From contig NZ_CP084550.1 in the NCBI RefSeq assembly GCF_021800405.1, forward strand, positions 3,286,001-3,350,000: 64,000 nucleotides of DNA. The letters are read 5' to 3'. The notes below the pieces were generated by a model. The model searched no databases. It was given only the letters and a program-made list of their open reading frames with translations, and was not told where the DNA came from. The position numbers and the translations under genes were made by a program. Shown here piece after piece: positions 8,102-16,873 of this stretch. Source of the DNA: Arthrobacter sp. FW306-07-I. Its GTDB lineage: Bacteria > Actinomycetota > Actinomycetes > Actinomycetales > Micrococcaceae. Within the stretch, counting starts at the first letter, position 1. Every line of letters begins with the position of its first letter.

Positions 8102-9007
8102 ATGACTTCTTCACGGCAACTGCCCACCAGGACTCCGGCCCGGCCTGCCCCGGGTTCGGCGTTCCTGTTCGTGCTGTCCACTGCCGCGTGCATTGCCGGG
8201 CTGATGGCCACCTACTACTTCTTTGTCCAGACCACCACGGGCCAGTTCATTGATGAGTCCGCGCTGGTGGAAGCGGTGGAAATCCACGGGCCTGCGGGCA
8301 AGGCGGCCACCAAGTTCCTGGACTGGCTGCCCACCATCTCGCTGGTGATGGCCGCCGTCGTGGTCCTGTTTGTCACGGTGATCCGGCGGCACTGGGCCGA
8401 GGCTGGCATCGCCGTCGCTGCGTGCATTGGCGCGAACGTGGCTACCCAGGTGCTGAAGGACCTGCTGCCGGCGCGCCCGGACAAGGGTGTGCTCACCCTC
8501 GAACTGAATTCGCTGCCGTCCGGCCACACCACCCTGGCGGCTTCAGCGGCGGCGGCAGTGTTCCTGATGGCGTCCCCGCGCTGGCGGCCCATGGCAGGCT
8601 TCGTCGGCGGCACCTTCGCCATTGCCTCCGGCGTGTCCACGCTGATCAACCAGTGGCACCGGCCCGCCGACGTGGTGGCGGCGTTCCTGCTGGTAGGGGC
8701 GTTCATGATTCCGGCCGGCTGGTTGATCCTCCGGCGCGGTTCGTGGAACGAGTGGGACGGGTTCGGTGAACATCTCGGCTCGGCCCGGATCTGGCTCACG
8801 CTGCCGGTGCTGATCGGCCTGGCGTCCGCGGGGGTTGCCGTCTATTCACTGATCCGGATTGCCCCCAGCCCTTGGCAGGAGGCCAGCACCACCAATTACT
8901 TTTGGGCCGGCATCTCGCTGATCGTGATCGCGGGGTACCTGGCCACTGTGGCCACTACGTCCCTGTTTGCGTTTGCCTCCCGACGGCGGCACGCGTCCCG
9001 CCGCTGA
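8102..9007 (+). CDS. PAP2-family membrane phosphatase
   Basis: A membrane phosphatase of the phosphatidic acid phosphatase type 2 superfamily, 301 residues. The three active-site motifs are present: KDLLPARP (from K119), LPSGHT (PSGH at about 139-142) and a histidine-containing third motif NQWHRPADV (H186, D190). About seven hydrophobic helices surround them. Likely substrates are membrane lipid phosphates or undecaprenyl pyrophosphate. Neither the ATG used here nor an in-frame GTG 18 bases upstream has a good Shine-Dalgarno, so the start is uncertain. It follows the MFS gene by 36 bases. Confidence 0.82.
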   Translation: MTSSRQLPTRTPARPAPGSAFLFVLSTAACIAGLMATYYFFVQTTTGQFIDESALVEAVEIHGPAGKAATKFLDWLPTISLVMAAVVVLFVTVIRRHWAEAGIAVAACIGANVATQVLKDLLPARPDKGVLTLELNSLPSGHTTLAASAAAAVFLMASPRWRPMAGFVGGTFAIASGVSTLINQWHRPADVVAAFLLVGAFMIPAGWLILRRGSWNEWDGFGEHLGSARIWLTLPVLIGLASAGVAVYSLIRIAPSPWQEASTTNYFWAGISLIVIAGYLATVATTSLFAFASRRRHASRR

Positions 9008-9310
9008 CACGGAACGGCGGGTGCAACGCGCAGGTCAGTCCGCGGCGCCAGGGCGGGCCAGGAGGAAGCCCGGGCCAGGATGGCGTTCTCGATACCGCCT
9101 TGCTCCCCCCATGGCGGCGATAAGCTTCACGGCCCGCCTGGCCCTAGCACGAAACGGGCTTTTGCGGGGAGATCTTGATCAAACCTTGAGGATATTGAGG
9201 CCCATAGCTTGAGGGGTGCGGTGGATAGTTAAAGGTGCCCGGGCGGCGTCTAGAAGCAGGCACCGCCGGGCAACTCCCTCTACGCGTCCCGCACGGATGT
9301 GCCTCTGTTC
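9008..9310. other. Intergenic stretch without a recognisable gene
   Basis: About 300 bases between the PAP2 gene and the convergent VOC gene. No frame shows convincing codon bias or a ribosome-binding site, and no strong hairpin was found. Confidence 0.5.
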
Positions 9311-9694
9311 TCACTCGAGCGCGTCGAGCCGCTTGCGCAGAAGGCAGAACTCGTTGCCTTCGGGATCCTGCAGGACGTGCCACTGCGCCTCGCCGGTCTG
9401 GCCTACGTCCGCCGGCCGTGCACCGAGCGCCAGCAGGCGTTCCAGCTCGGCGTCCTGGTCCCGGTCCACCGGGTTGATGTCGATGTGCAGCGGAAGCCTC
9501 CCCACCCGCGGGTTGCTGCTTGGACTCAGGAAGATCGTTGGCTGCGCTCCCCCGAACCCGGCGTCCGGCGGCCCGATCTCGATCGCCCCGTCCTCCCGGT
9601 CAATCTCCACGTAGCCAAGCACGTCGCTCCAGAACTTCGCGAGCAGTTCGGGGTCAGCGCAAGTAAGGACCAGTTCACTTATACGGCATGACAT
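9311..9694 (-). CDS. VOC/glyoxalase-family protein
   Basis: A 127-residue single vicinal-oxygen-chelate fold protein. It starts with the typical strand SELVLTCADPELLAKFW and ends with the conserved WHVLQDPEGNEFCLL of glyoxalase-like proteins (metal-ligand Glu region near the C terminus). The internal PLHIDINPVDRDQDAELE contributes a central His. Family members include glyoxalases, dioxygenases and antibiotic-binding proteins; this actinobacterial subgroup has no fixed substrate. It is monocistronic, flanked by gene-poor DNA on both sides. Confidence 0.85.
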   Translation of the reverse strand: MSCRISELVLTCADPELLAKFWSDVLGYVEIDREDGAIEIGPPDAGFGGAQPTIFLSPSSNPRVGRLPLHIDINPVDRDQDAELERLLALGARPADVGQTGEAQWHVLQDPEGNEFCLLRKRLDALE

Positions 9695-10094
9695 GGTGCC
9701 AGTCTACGGAGGGGCTGCACCTGCCAGCTCGCTGACACATTCTTCGACGGCCTTTTCCATCCTCGAGGCGCATCTTCACCAGCGCGGCCCAGGTATCAGG
9801 AGCGCAATTGAAGCTGCGCGTCGGGGTCGAATATGCGCGTCGCGGGAACCACATTTATGACAGAACCAGCTCGGCGGGAGGCGGCGCCGCTGCCTTGGGG
9901 GTGTTGCAGCGGCACCTTCTTCCGCCGAGCGTGGCCTAACTGAGGACTACTATGAACGCTCAACCTCAGGAAGTGAGGGAGTAAATCGTCAACAAAAGCT
10001 CAAGTTATTTGAAAGCTCAACCGCCTCTGACCTGCGCTTCTATTCCGATTGCCCTACTTATCCACCGCCCTCCAAAGCGGCGGGACAGCCTGCT
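9695..10094. other. Gene-poor region containing a two-part hairpin
   Basis: About 400 bases without a supportable gene. A structured element spans 9870-9929. CTCGGCGG (9870-9877) pairs with CCGCCGAG (9922-9929), and GCCGCTGC (9886-9893) pairs with GCAGCGGC (9906-9913). The part nearest 10094 is AT-richer than the surroundings. Confidence 0.45.
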
Positions 10095-10694
10095 CTAGGC
10101 AGCGAGCGCAGCGTCAAGAATGTCCAAGGCGTTGGCACGCATGACCCCAAATGCCTGGTTCGGCCGGAGGCCTGCAACGTCCCGCAGCCAGACATAGGCT
10201 TCAATGCCGGCAACCGCGCGAAGCCTGACAGCCAGAGCGGCAGTGTCGATGCCGGATCCTCCGGTTTCCAGCGGGGACAGCGCGTCGCGGTACCAGCCCA
10301 CAGCCCGGCCGCCGCGAAGCGTGGGCCGGGCAGCGCCCGGGGTTAAAGACAGCCGGAGCGATGCCCGCAGTTGTGGTTCCCAGGTGCGGATGAAGTCGAA
10401 GTGCGCGTCCAGGGTGCGCTCCAGGCGGTCACGCACGTCCGACGGCGGGTCCTCACCCAGCAGCGATCCCAGACCGGTCTCCGGGAGGGCCGCGTGCAGC
10501 AGCGCTTCCTTGTCCGGAAAGTACCGGTAGGCAGTGGTGCGGGATATGCCCGCCGTGGCAGCAACTTCTGCAACCGAAGGGTCCCGTCCGTCCTTCAGCA
10601 GATCCCGGAGGACGGACACCAACTCGTCCCGCGTGCGCGACTTCTGCCGGGCCCTGCCGGTCTCCAGATACTTTTCATTGTGGCGTACGGACAC
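10095..10694 (-). CDS. TetR/AcrR-family transcriptional regulator
   Basis: A TetR-type repressor of 199 residues. The N-terminal DNA-binding domain has a clear helix-turn-helix (VAEVAATAGISRTTAYRYFP), followed by an all-helical ligand-binding domain. The GTG at 10694 is chosen because the following sequence matches the usual TetR start (short charged tail then helix 1). The longer open frame upstream reads through the divergent cupin gene. An imperfect 20-base palindrome lies 7 bases upstream of this start and close to the divergent cupin gene, so it probably represses both. Confidence 0.88.
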   Translation of the reverse strand: MSVRHNEKYLETGRARQKSRTRDELVSVLRDLLKDGRDPSVAEVAATAGISRTTAYRYFPDKEALLHAALPETGLGSLLGEDPPSDVRDRLERTLDAHFDFIRTWEPQLRASLRLSLTPGAARPTLRGGRAVGWYRDALSPLETGGSGIDTAALAVRLRAVAGIEAYVWLRDVAGLRPNQAFGVMRANALDILDAALAA

Positions 10695-10700
10695 AGGACT

Positions 10701-10720
10701 TATGATACATACGTATCGTA
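10701..10720. promoter_or_regulatory. TetR-type operator in the divergent promoter
   Basis: TATGATACATACGTATCGTA is an inverted repeat with half-sites TAYGATAC around a four-base centre and one mismatch. It lies between the TetR gene start (10694) and the cupin gene start (10758), the expected position for a self-regulating TetR operator. Confidence 0.6.
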
Positions 10721-10757
10721 ATGGTACGGACGTCCCATAAAAAATGAGGGGTTTCCC

Positions 10758-11126
10758 ATGGCCGATCCCATTGCAGTGAATCCACAGCACTACCGGCTGG
10801 TCTTCGAGAACGACCGGGTCCGCGTCCTTGAGTACAGTGACGGCCCCGGCGACAGCACCGGCACCCATTCCCACCCGGACAGCGTGATGGTCACACTCAC
10901 TTCGTTCGCCCGCCGGCTCCGGTCGGGAGGCCGCGAAGTGGATGTGGAACTCGGGGCAGGGCAGGCCCGCTGGCTCGACGCGCAGGAACATTCGGGGACG
11001 AATACCGGCTCTTCCCCCACGCACTGCCTCTTCATTGAGCTGAAGGAACCGCGTCCGCAATCCCCCGGCGACCAGGAGCGTTCGCCGGCCACCCACACCG
11101 GCCGCCTTGGCCCTAGCGCTTCTTAG
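10758..11126 (+). CDS. Small cupin-domain protein
   Basis: A 122-residue protein whose core resembles a single cupin barrel. HYRLVFENDRVRVLEY is followed by GTHSHPDSVMVTL, which supplies the paired histidines of cupin motif 1, and a later AQEHSGTNTG supplies a third. Such small cupins are often annotated only as cytoplasmic or cupin proteins; enzymatic activity is not known. The start is supported by GAGGGG upstream. It is divergent from, and probably repressed by, the neighbouring TetR protein. Its last 14 bases overlap the end of the convergent second TetR gene. Confidence 0.75.
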   Translation: MADPIAVNPQHYRLVFENDRVRVLEYSDGPGDSTGTHSHPDSVMVTLTSFARRLRSGGREVDVELGAGQARWLDAQEHSGTNTGSSPTHCLFIELKEPRPQSPGDQERSPATHTGRLGPSAS

Positions 11127-11781
11127 CCTGGTCCACGGTCAGCAGCAGCCGGCACCACGCATCAGTAAGCCAGCCCGCAAACTGCTCCGGGGTCCACCCG
11201 CGCTGGTCCACCAGCAACACCCAGTACTCGGGCCCGTTCATGCTCCAGACGGCGTCGGCCAGCTCTGCGGCCGGCCGGTCGGTCCGCAGCTCCCCGGTAG
11301 CGGCAAGGTCCTCAACAAACTTCAGCATGTTCGCCGCGCGCCGGTCGGAGATCTCCCGCCAGAGCGCAGCGCAATCGGCGTCGGTCCCCGCGGCATCCCG
11401 CAGGGCCACATACACCGGCGCGAGCCGGGGCTGGATGGCGGCCAGGGCGTGGGCGTAGATCGAGATCTTGTCGGCGGCGCGCTCCGCTTCCCTCAGGCGA
11501 ATGACATAGTCGCGGCTCTCGGCGGGAACCGCATGGCCGGTCCCGGAGATGGCAGTTTCCACTACTTCCCGCAGCAGGTCAGGCTTGCGCCCGATGGCGG
11601 CGTAGACAGTGTCGACGGCGACACCCGCCCTCCGCGCAATGCCCGCCACAGTGGTGGAACGGTACCCCTCCCCCACAAACAATTCACGAGCGGCGGCCAG
11701 TACGGCATCCCGCGTTGCGGCCGCCTGTTGCTTCCGCCGGGGCGAGTGGTAGCGGCGCGCAGGGGCATTGACTTCACTCAT
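11113..11781 (-). CDS. TetR-family transcriptional regulator
   Basis: A 222-residue TetR repressor. After a basic N-terminal tail (SPRRKQQAAATRDAVLAAAR) the helix-turn-helix reads VAGIARRAGVAVDTVYAAIG. The C-terminal domain includes a Trp-rich segment (EYWVLLVDQRGWTPEQF) typical of actinobacterial members. It is divergent from the flavin-dependent monooxygenase gene, with a 6+6 inverted repeat in the gap. That suggests it represses the monooxygenase, the ligand being that enzyme's substrate or a related compound. Confidence 0.87.
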   Translation of the reverse strand: MSEVNAPARRYHSPRRKQQAAATRDAVLAAARELFVGEGYRSTTVAGIARRAGVAVDTVYAAIGRKPDLLREVVETAISGTGHAVPAESRDYVIRLREAERAADKISIYAHALAAIQPRLAPVYVALRDAAGTDADCAALWREISDRRAANMLKFVEDLAATGELRTDRPAAELADAVWSMNGPEYWVLLVDQRGWTPEQFAGWLTDAWCRLLLTVDQAKKR

Positions 11782-11802
11782 CGCCGGGCCTAGCCTTAAT
11801 TG

Positions 11803-11821
11803 ATCCGAGTATGCTTCGGAT
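11803..11821. promoter_or_regulatory. Inverted repeat between TetR gene and monooxygenase
   Basis: ATCCGA (11803-11808) and TCGGAT (11816-11821) form an inverted repeat with a 7-base spacer in the divergent region, 22 bases from the TetR start. The sequence differs from the operator of the other TetR gene. Confidence 0.4.
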
Positions 11822-11897
11822 GAATTCTAGCAGGAAGCCCCAGGCCGCCAAGAGCCCATCGCAAAGAAGCGGCAAAGGGGTGGAAGGGCAGGCCATC

Positions 11898-13028
11898 ATG
11901 TCAGAGCACTTCGACACCGTCGTCGTCGGCGGCGGCCAGGCCGGATTGGCCATGGGCTACCACCTGTCCCGCCTCAAGCGTCACTTCGTCATCCTCGACG
12001 AGAACCCCAGGACCGGTGACAGCTGGCGTGCCCGCTGGGAGTCGCTCCGGCTCTTCACCCCCGCCCGGTACGACGCCCTTCCCGGCAGCCGCTACCCAGC
12101 CCCGCCCTGGTCCTACCCGTCGCGGGAAGAGTTCGCCGACTACCTCAGCGGCTACGCGGACCGCTTCGCACTGCCGGTCCGGAACAACTTCCGGGTCACC
12201 GGCGTGAGCCACACCGGACAGTGCTTCGTCATCGAAACGGACAACCAACGCATCGAAGCCGACAACGTAGTGGTCGCCCCGGGCTGGGACCGGAAGCCCA
12301 AGGTGCCGGCTTTCGCACAGCAGCTCAGCCCGCACATCAAACAGCTCACGGCGGGCAGCTACAAGAGCCCAGCGGACCTCGCGCCAGGCCCGGTCCTGGT
12401 GGTCGGCGCGGGCAACTCCGGCGCGGACATCGCCCTGGAGCTGGCCCCGACCCGCAGGACATACATCTCCGGCAGGCACCCCGGCGAAATCCCCTGGCCC
12501 ATCGACGCCCTGGCCACCCGCCCCCTCACCCTCGCCGTCTTCTTCGCGTTCTCGCACGTCCTGAACCTCAACACGCCTGCCGGCCGGAAGGCCCGCCCGC
12601 AGATCCTGGCACACAGCGGACCCCTGGTCAGGGTGAAGAACCGCGACCTGGTGCGTGCCGGCGTCGAACGCGTTCCCAGGACGGAAGGAACCAGGGATGG
12701 GTTTCCCATACTCGCGGATGGCCGGGCACTCGAGGTGGCCAGCATCATCTGGTGCACCGGTTTCACGCCGGACCTGGGGTGGATCCACCTGCCGGTGTTC
12801 GGCCCGGACGGCGAACCGGAACATGACCGCGGGGTGGCCAAAGCGCAGTCGGGACTCTACTTCCTGGGCGCCATCTTCCAGCAGTCGCTGGCGTCCTCCA
12901 TGGTCCACGGGGTAGGCCGGGACGCGGCCTTCATCGCCCGGCATATCGCCGCACGCACGCCACAAGCACCGGCAGCACGCCCCCGGCAAAAGGACGTCAG
13001 GCCGGAAGGTTCAGCTGCTCCACAATGA
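11898..13028 (+). CDS. Flavin-dependent monooxygenase, CzcO/FMO-like
   Basis: A 376-residue FAD/NADPH-binding oxidoreductase. The N-terminal FAD-binding motif is VVVGGGQAGLAMGYHL and the NADPH-binding motif is VLVVGAGNSGADIALEL near residue 170. The C-terminal segment IIWCTGFTPDLGW matches the ATG-like motif of flavin-containing monooxygenases. Such proteins oxygenate small nucleophilic or ketone substrates. The ATG at 11898 is preferred since MSEHFDTVVVGGG is a normal start for the family; an earlier in-frame ATG at 11811 adds 29 unrelated basic residues. The last 32 bases overlap the convergent hydrolase gene. Confidence 0.85.
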   Translation: MSEHFDTVVVGGGQAGLAMGYHLSRLKRHFVILDENPRTGDSWRARWESLRLFTPARYDALPGSRYPAPPWSYPSREEFADYLSGYADRFALPVRNNFRVTGVSHTGQCFVIETDNQRIEADNVVVAPGWDRKPKVPAFAQQLSPHIKQLTAGSYKSPADLAPGPVLVVGAGNSGADIALELAPTRRTYISGRHPGEIPWPIDALATRPLTLAVFFAFSHVLNLNTPAGRKARPQILAHSGPLVRVKNRDLVRAGVERVPRTEGTRDGFPILADGRALEVASIIWCTGFTPDLGWIHLPVFGPDGEPEHDRGVAKAQSGLYFLGAIFQQSLASSMVHGVGRDAAFIARHIAARTPQAPAARPRQKDVRPEGSAAPQ

Positions 13029-13698
13029 TGCGGGCGGTTCCGGGGTCGCCCAGGATCTTGAAGTGCCCGGCCACCGGCAGTTCGATGTTGGTGGCGCCGG
13101 GCAGGACGCTTCCCTCCGGAATGTGCGGGTCAAAGGGTCCGTAAATGGATGTAATCCGGCTGTTGATGGTGAGCTCGCGGGACAGCTGGAGCGTCAGGGC
13201 GTTCCGGGGCGAGAAGATCCGCAGGCTTGGCAGCAGCATGTACCGGGCGTAACGCGAGCCGGAAAACGGTGCGCACACGGAGATCATCCGGTCGATCCGG
13301 TGTTCGGGATCCAGGGACAGCATGGTGTATTTGCCAATCAGCCCACCCTTGCTGTGCGCCACCAGGATTGCGCCGCGCAGCCCCGCCTCCTCCAGGTGCT
13401 GGGCCACGAGCTTGGCGGCCTCCGGCACCTTCAGCTTGTTGCGCTGGAGTACGGTGACCACGTGGACGGGATGCCCGGCGTCGTGGATGGCCTGGATGAC
13501 CGGCATCATGAACTGCCAGTTTTCGTACACGCCGGGGATGATCACCACGGGCGCGCGGGTCCCGTTCCGGAAGGACGCCGGCTGCACGCGCGACAGGAAG
13601 CCGCGCACCTGCCAGCCCGCGGCGTACACATAGTCCTGCGCCCACCACACGGCCTTCTGCAGTGGACTGATGCGGGCAGCGGCGCCGGGATGACTCAT
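12997..13698 (-). CDS. Alpha/beta-hydrolase, lipase/esterase-like
   Basis: A 233-residue alpha/beta-hydrolase. The nucleophile elbow is AHSKGG rather than the classical GxSxG. The oxyanion region is VVIIPGVYENW, and likely acid and base residues fall in GPFDPHIPEG and VAGHFKILGD. The overall pattern resembles triacylglycerol-lipase-like and PGAP1-like proteins that act on esters. There is no signal peptide, so it is predicted to be cytoplasmic. It is convergent with, and overlaps, the monooxygenase gene. Substrate unknown. Confidence 0.82.
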   Translation of the reverse strand: MSHPGAAARISPLQKAVWWAQDYVYAAGWQVRGFLSRVQPASFRNGTRAPVVIIPGVYENWQFMMPVIQAIHDAGHPVHVVTVLQRNKLKVPEAAKLVAQHLEEAGLRGAILVAHSKGGLIGKYTMLSLDPEHRIDRMISVCAPFSGSRYARYMLLPSLRIFSPRNALTLQLSRELTINSRITSIYGPFDPHIPEGSVLPGATNIELPVAGHFKILGDPGTARIIVEQLNLPA

Positions 13699-13754
13699 GT
13701 GTCGAGAATAACCTCGACGGCCGCGCTACCCACCAAACCGGCCCGCAAACACGG

Positions 13755-14975
13755 TCAGTAGTTGCGGCGGTGCTTCAGGCGGGGAATTACGACGGCGAAC
13801 ACGGCTGCCGCCGCGAACCCCAGGATTCCGGTGGCTGAGATCCCCGGGCCCAGGGAGGCGAGCGCGGTCACCCCCGACAGGAGGACGGGACCGCCGGTGG
13901 ACCCGGCGTCGGCCATGAACCGCCAGAGGCCCAGGAACTGCCCCCGGCCGCGGTCCGGCGAGAAGTCGGCGCCGAGCGTCATCACCAGCCCGGAGCTGAT
14001 GCCGTTGCCGAAACCGATCAACAGCGCCGCCAGCAGCAGCCCAACAAAGGATCCGGTGAGCGGGATCAGGAGCAGCGCCGTCCCCATGAGCAGCGTGGAC
14101 GGGATTGCCACCCACTGCCGGCCCTTGCGGTCCATCAGTTTCCCGGCGGGATAGAACACCAGCATGTCGATCGCGCCGGACAACCCATAGATAAGGGAGG
14201 CCGAGGTGGCGTCCATTCCCAGGTGGTCGGACCAGAGCGGAATCACCACCTGGCGGGAGGACCGCAGTGCGCTGAGCAGCAGGATGCCAACGCCCAGTGA
14301 AAGGAACACGCCCGCGTGTGAGACCGCGACGCTGCGGAGGGTGGGCTGGGGGCCGGCATCCCCGCCCGGCCGGACCTCCGGCGTCGTCAGGTCCGGAATG
14401 GTGAGCGACAGCAGCGCGGCGGCCGCCATGGCCACCACGCCCACCCAGTAGGCGCCTGCAAGGCCGAAGAACTGCATCACGGCGGCCCCCGCAAACGGAC
14501 CGATGAACACGCCGATCCGGTTCACACCGCCCAGGGTGGACAGCGCCCGGGCACGGAACGCCACGGGCACGGCCTCGGTGAGGTACTTCTGCCGGGCCAG
14601 GCCAAACACCGCCCCGGACATTCCGACGACGGCCATCGCCACCGCGAGCAGCCACAGTCCGTTCGAGGCAAGGGTGGAGGAGACGGCGGCTGCTGCCAGC
14701 GCCAGGCCGGCAGCGACGGCGGCGCCCACGATGGACCAGCGCTCACCGAAGCGGAGGGTCACCAGGGACGCGGGCAGGTTGAAGAACCAGGACCCCAGGC
14801 CGATCAGGGTGACGATCAGGGCCGCCACTGCCACCGACGCTCCCAGTTCGCGGGCGGACAACGCCACCACCGGCAGGATGGCACCTTGCCCGATCCCGAA
14901 AAGCAGTGTGGGGCCGAAAGCGGCAACCGCAATGCTGCGCAGGCTGAAAGGCTCAGGATCATCAGGGGAAGTCAT
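13755..14975 (-). CDS. MFS transporter
   Basis: A 406-residue membrane protein with twelve predicted helices. The first helix contains LLFGIGQGAILPVVALSARELG, and the loop between helices 8 and 9 reads KLMDRKGRQW, a typical MFS charged loop. It is probably a proton-driven efflux pump. The ATG at 14975 is used because its sequence (MTSPDDPEPFSL) leads directly into helix 1; a start 24 bases upstream is possible. The downstream gene on the same strand is the hydrolase, 56 bases away. Confidence 0.85.
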   Translation of the reverse strand: MTSPDDPEPFSLRSIAVAAFGPTLLFGIGQGAILPVVALSARELGASVAVAALIVTLIGLGSWFFNLPASLVTLRFGERWSIVGAAVAAGLALAAAAVSSTLASNGLWLLAVAMAVVGMSGAVFGLARQKYLTEAVPVAFRARALSTLGGVNRIGVFIGPFAGAAVMQFFGLAGAYWVGVVAMAAAALLSLTIPDLTTPEVRPGGDAGPQPTLRSVAVSHAGVFLSLGVGILLLSALRSSRQVVIPLWSDHLGMDATSASLIYGLSGAIDMLVFYPAGKLMDRKGRQWVAIPSTLLMGTALLLIPLTGSFVGLLLAALLIGFGNGISSGLVMTLGADFSPDRGRGQFLGLWRFMADAGSTGGPVLLSGVTALASLGPGISATGILGFAAAAVFAVVIPRLKHRRNY

Positions 14976-15097
14976 CAGATTTATCCTATGGCCGCCCATT
15001 GTGGTCCCCCTGCATTGGAAAGGGGGCCTGGTACAGGGGTTCCTCGCCCGCCCTTCCTCCTAGAATCTCCGTACGCAGCACATTGGGGTGATGCCAC

Positions 15098-15838
15098 ATG
15101 GCGGGAAAGCACGAAACTCCGCGTGAGGAAGGGATCGTGGAGCGTCTACAGGACCTTGTCCTGAAGACTCCGGACATGGCGGAGCTGCTCCACGAACTCG
15201 TGACCCTCTCTGCCGCGGCGCTTTCCGTCCACACCAGGCTGCTCTGCGGCGTCACTATGGTGCGGAAGAAGAAATCGGCAACGGTGGCCACCAGCCATTC
15301 GCGGGTCAAAGCCATGGATGAGCTGCAGTATGCCTATGGCGACGGGCCTTGCCTGACCGCCCTCCGGGACCTGGTCACCGTCTACATCCCCACATTGCAT
15401 GAGGAGAGCCGCTGGCCCCATTACTGTGCCACGGCCTGGGACGAAGGCATCCGCTCCATCCTCTCCGTTCCGCTGCCGCTGGAAGGGGAGGCAAGTGCGG
15501 CACTCAATCTGTACGCCGCCCAAACGCACGCGTTCAGCGATGAAGCAATTCACAAGGCGGAAGTGCATGCGGGCCAGGCCTCCAAGGCGCTGCGCCTGGC
15601 CGTGCGCCTGGCACAGCTGACGGAGGACCGCGACAACCTGGCAGCAGCACTGGAGTCGAGGACCATCATCGACCTGGCAACGGGAATCATCATGGCCCAG
15701 AACAACTGCAACCAGGACACCGCCATCAAGGTCCTGCGGAGCGCCTCCAACACCCGCAACCGCAAGCTTCGGGACGTGGCAGCCTTGCTGGTGGCCTCGG
15801 TGGGCAAGGATCCCAACGTCATTACGCACTTCGACTGA
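15098..15838 (+). CDS. GAF-ANTAR domain RNA-binding antiterminator-type regulator
   Basis: A 246-residue cytoplasmic protein. An N-terminal GAF sensor (about 25-165) includes the family signature GDGPCLTALRD and ESRWPHY. The C-terminal ANTAR domain (about 180-240) reads SRTIIDLATGIIMAQNNCNQ followed by TAIKVLRSASNTRNRKLRD. ANTAR proteins bind paired RNA hairpins and prevent transcription termination when their sensor is triggered. This one is closely similar in its ANTAR domain to the protein at 30464. The gene is monocistronic, facing a convergent small membrane protein gene. Confidence 0.9.
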   Translation: MAGKHETPREEGIVERLQDLVLKTPDMAELLHELVTLSAAALSVHTRLLCGVTMVRKKKSATVATSHSRVKAMDELQYAYGDGPCLTALRDLVTVYIPTLHEESRWPHYCATAWDEGIRSILSVPLPLEGEASAALNLYAAQTHAFSDEAIHKAEVHAGQASKALRLAVRLAQLTEDRDNLAAALESRTIIDLATGIIMAQNNCNQDTAIKVLRSASNTRNRKLRDVAALLVASVGKDPNVITHFD

Positions 15839-15863
15839 GGCTTAGGTGCAACAGGGGCAAGGT

Positions 15864-16328
15864 TCACCGGACGCGCGGCTCGAACCCGGCCAGGGCCCGG
15901 AAGAAATTCACCAGCTCAACAATGGCGCCAATGATCGAACCCACGATCCCGAGCACCAGGAACACCCGCACCACTACGGGCCAGCCGGACCAGCTGGTGC
16001 CGAAATCGAAGGGGAAGACCTGCCACATTCGCAGCATGGCCGCCACCCCTATGCCCATGACCACAATGTTTCCCAGCGAAAGGAGGGCCCGCGAATGGAT
16101 CACCGCGCAGACCAGGTTCACAATGATGCCGGCGATGAGGGATGCGTTGATGAGCTCAAGGACGCGGGTCATGTCCGCGGTGAGGAACGGAACTATCTGC
16201 CAGCCCGGCCAGACGTTGATCCCCCACAGCAACAGGGCGTTGATCACGGCGGAGCCAACGTTGCCGCTCCGGCTGGTGGTAGTCCTGGCCGCCATGCCAA
16301 CAGCGTCCCGCATGGACAGCCGCGGCAA
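15864..16328 (-). CDS. Small four-helix membrane protein
   Basis: A 154-residue protein with four predicted membrane helices, starting near VINALLLWGINVWPGW. I do not recognise a named domain. The hydrophobic pattern (Ile/Val-rich helices separated by short charged loops) suggests a structural or stress-related membrane protein. The TTG used here starts the longest frame; an ATG at 16295 would give 143 residues, and neither has a strong ribosome-binding site. It is divergent from another small membrane protein gene at 16471. Confidence 0.65.
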   Translation of the reverse strand: MPRLSMRDAVGMAARTTTSRSGNVGSAVINALLLWGINVWPGWQIVPFLTADMTRVLELINASLIAGIIVNLVCAVIHSRALLSLGNIVVMGIGVAAMLRMWQVFPFDFGTSWSGWPVVVRVFLVLGIVGSIIGAIVELVNFFRALAGFEPRVR

Positions 16329-16470
16329 AAAGTGCCGAAGGTCCCCCGACGCAGGAAGCGCCCGGGGACACCGCCTGCAGGGGACGGCAGGCCGTTCGGC
16401 ACTGTTCCAGCGGTCCCGGCAGCACGGAGCCTATTTGGAAACGGAGCCTTTTTGAAGGAGGTGGTTGGCA

Positions 16471-16866
16471 GTGTTCACTCTTCGCACCCTTGGCGGGATC
16501 GCCCTCCTGATGGCTGGGAGCAGCTGGCTGTGGCTGACGCCCACGTTCGCCAGCAAAGGGGTCAACACCTCCGGCGTCTGGTGGGCCATCACCATGGTGC
16601 TGTCGCTGCTGACCGTGCTGGGATTCCTGGTGGCCACGTGGGGACTGTTCGCCCGGTGGAGCTGGTGGGAGTACGCAGCCCTGGCCTCTGCGGCGCTGGG
16701 GCTGGTCACCCTGGTGCCGTTCTGGGAGGCGGCAACGGGCGGAGGCGAGACGGTGGGGACCACCGCATGGAACGTCTTCGTGCACGTCCTGATGGTGGCC
16801 GGCGTCGCGGTGTTGCTGCTGGTACCGCCCCTGGAACGCTGGGTCAACCAGCAGGTGATGGGCTAG
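16471..16866 (+). CDS. Small four-helix membrane protein
   Basis: A 131-residue hydrophobic protein with four predicted helices. A strong AAGGAGGT lies at 16455-16462, correctly spaced for the GTG at 16471. The in-frame TTG six bases earlier is too close to it. I recognise no domain; Trp is unusually frequent (for example RWSWWEY). It ends 8 bases from the end of the convergent PAS-ANTAR gene. Confidence 0.7.
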   Translation: MFTLRTLGGIALLMAGSSWLWLTPTFASKGVNTSGVWWAITMVLSLLTVLGFLVATWGLFARWSWWEYAALASAALGLVTLVPFWEAATGGGETVGTTAWNVFVHVLMVAGVAVLLLVPPLERWVNQQVMG

Positions 16867-16873
16867 CTGGAGG

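Noticed and set aside
10695..11096. Longer upstream start for the TetR gene at 10095
   Set aside because: The extension reads antisense through the cupin gene and its operator; the GTG at 10694 gives a normal TetR start.
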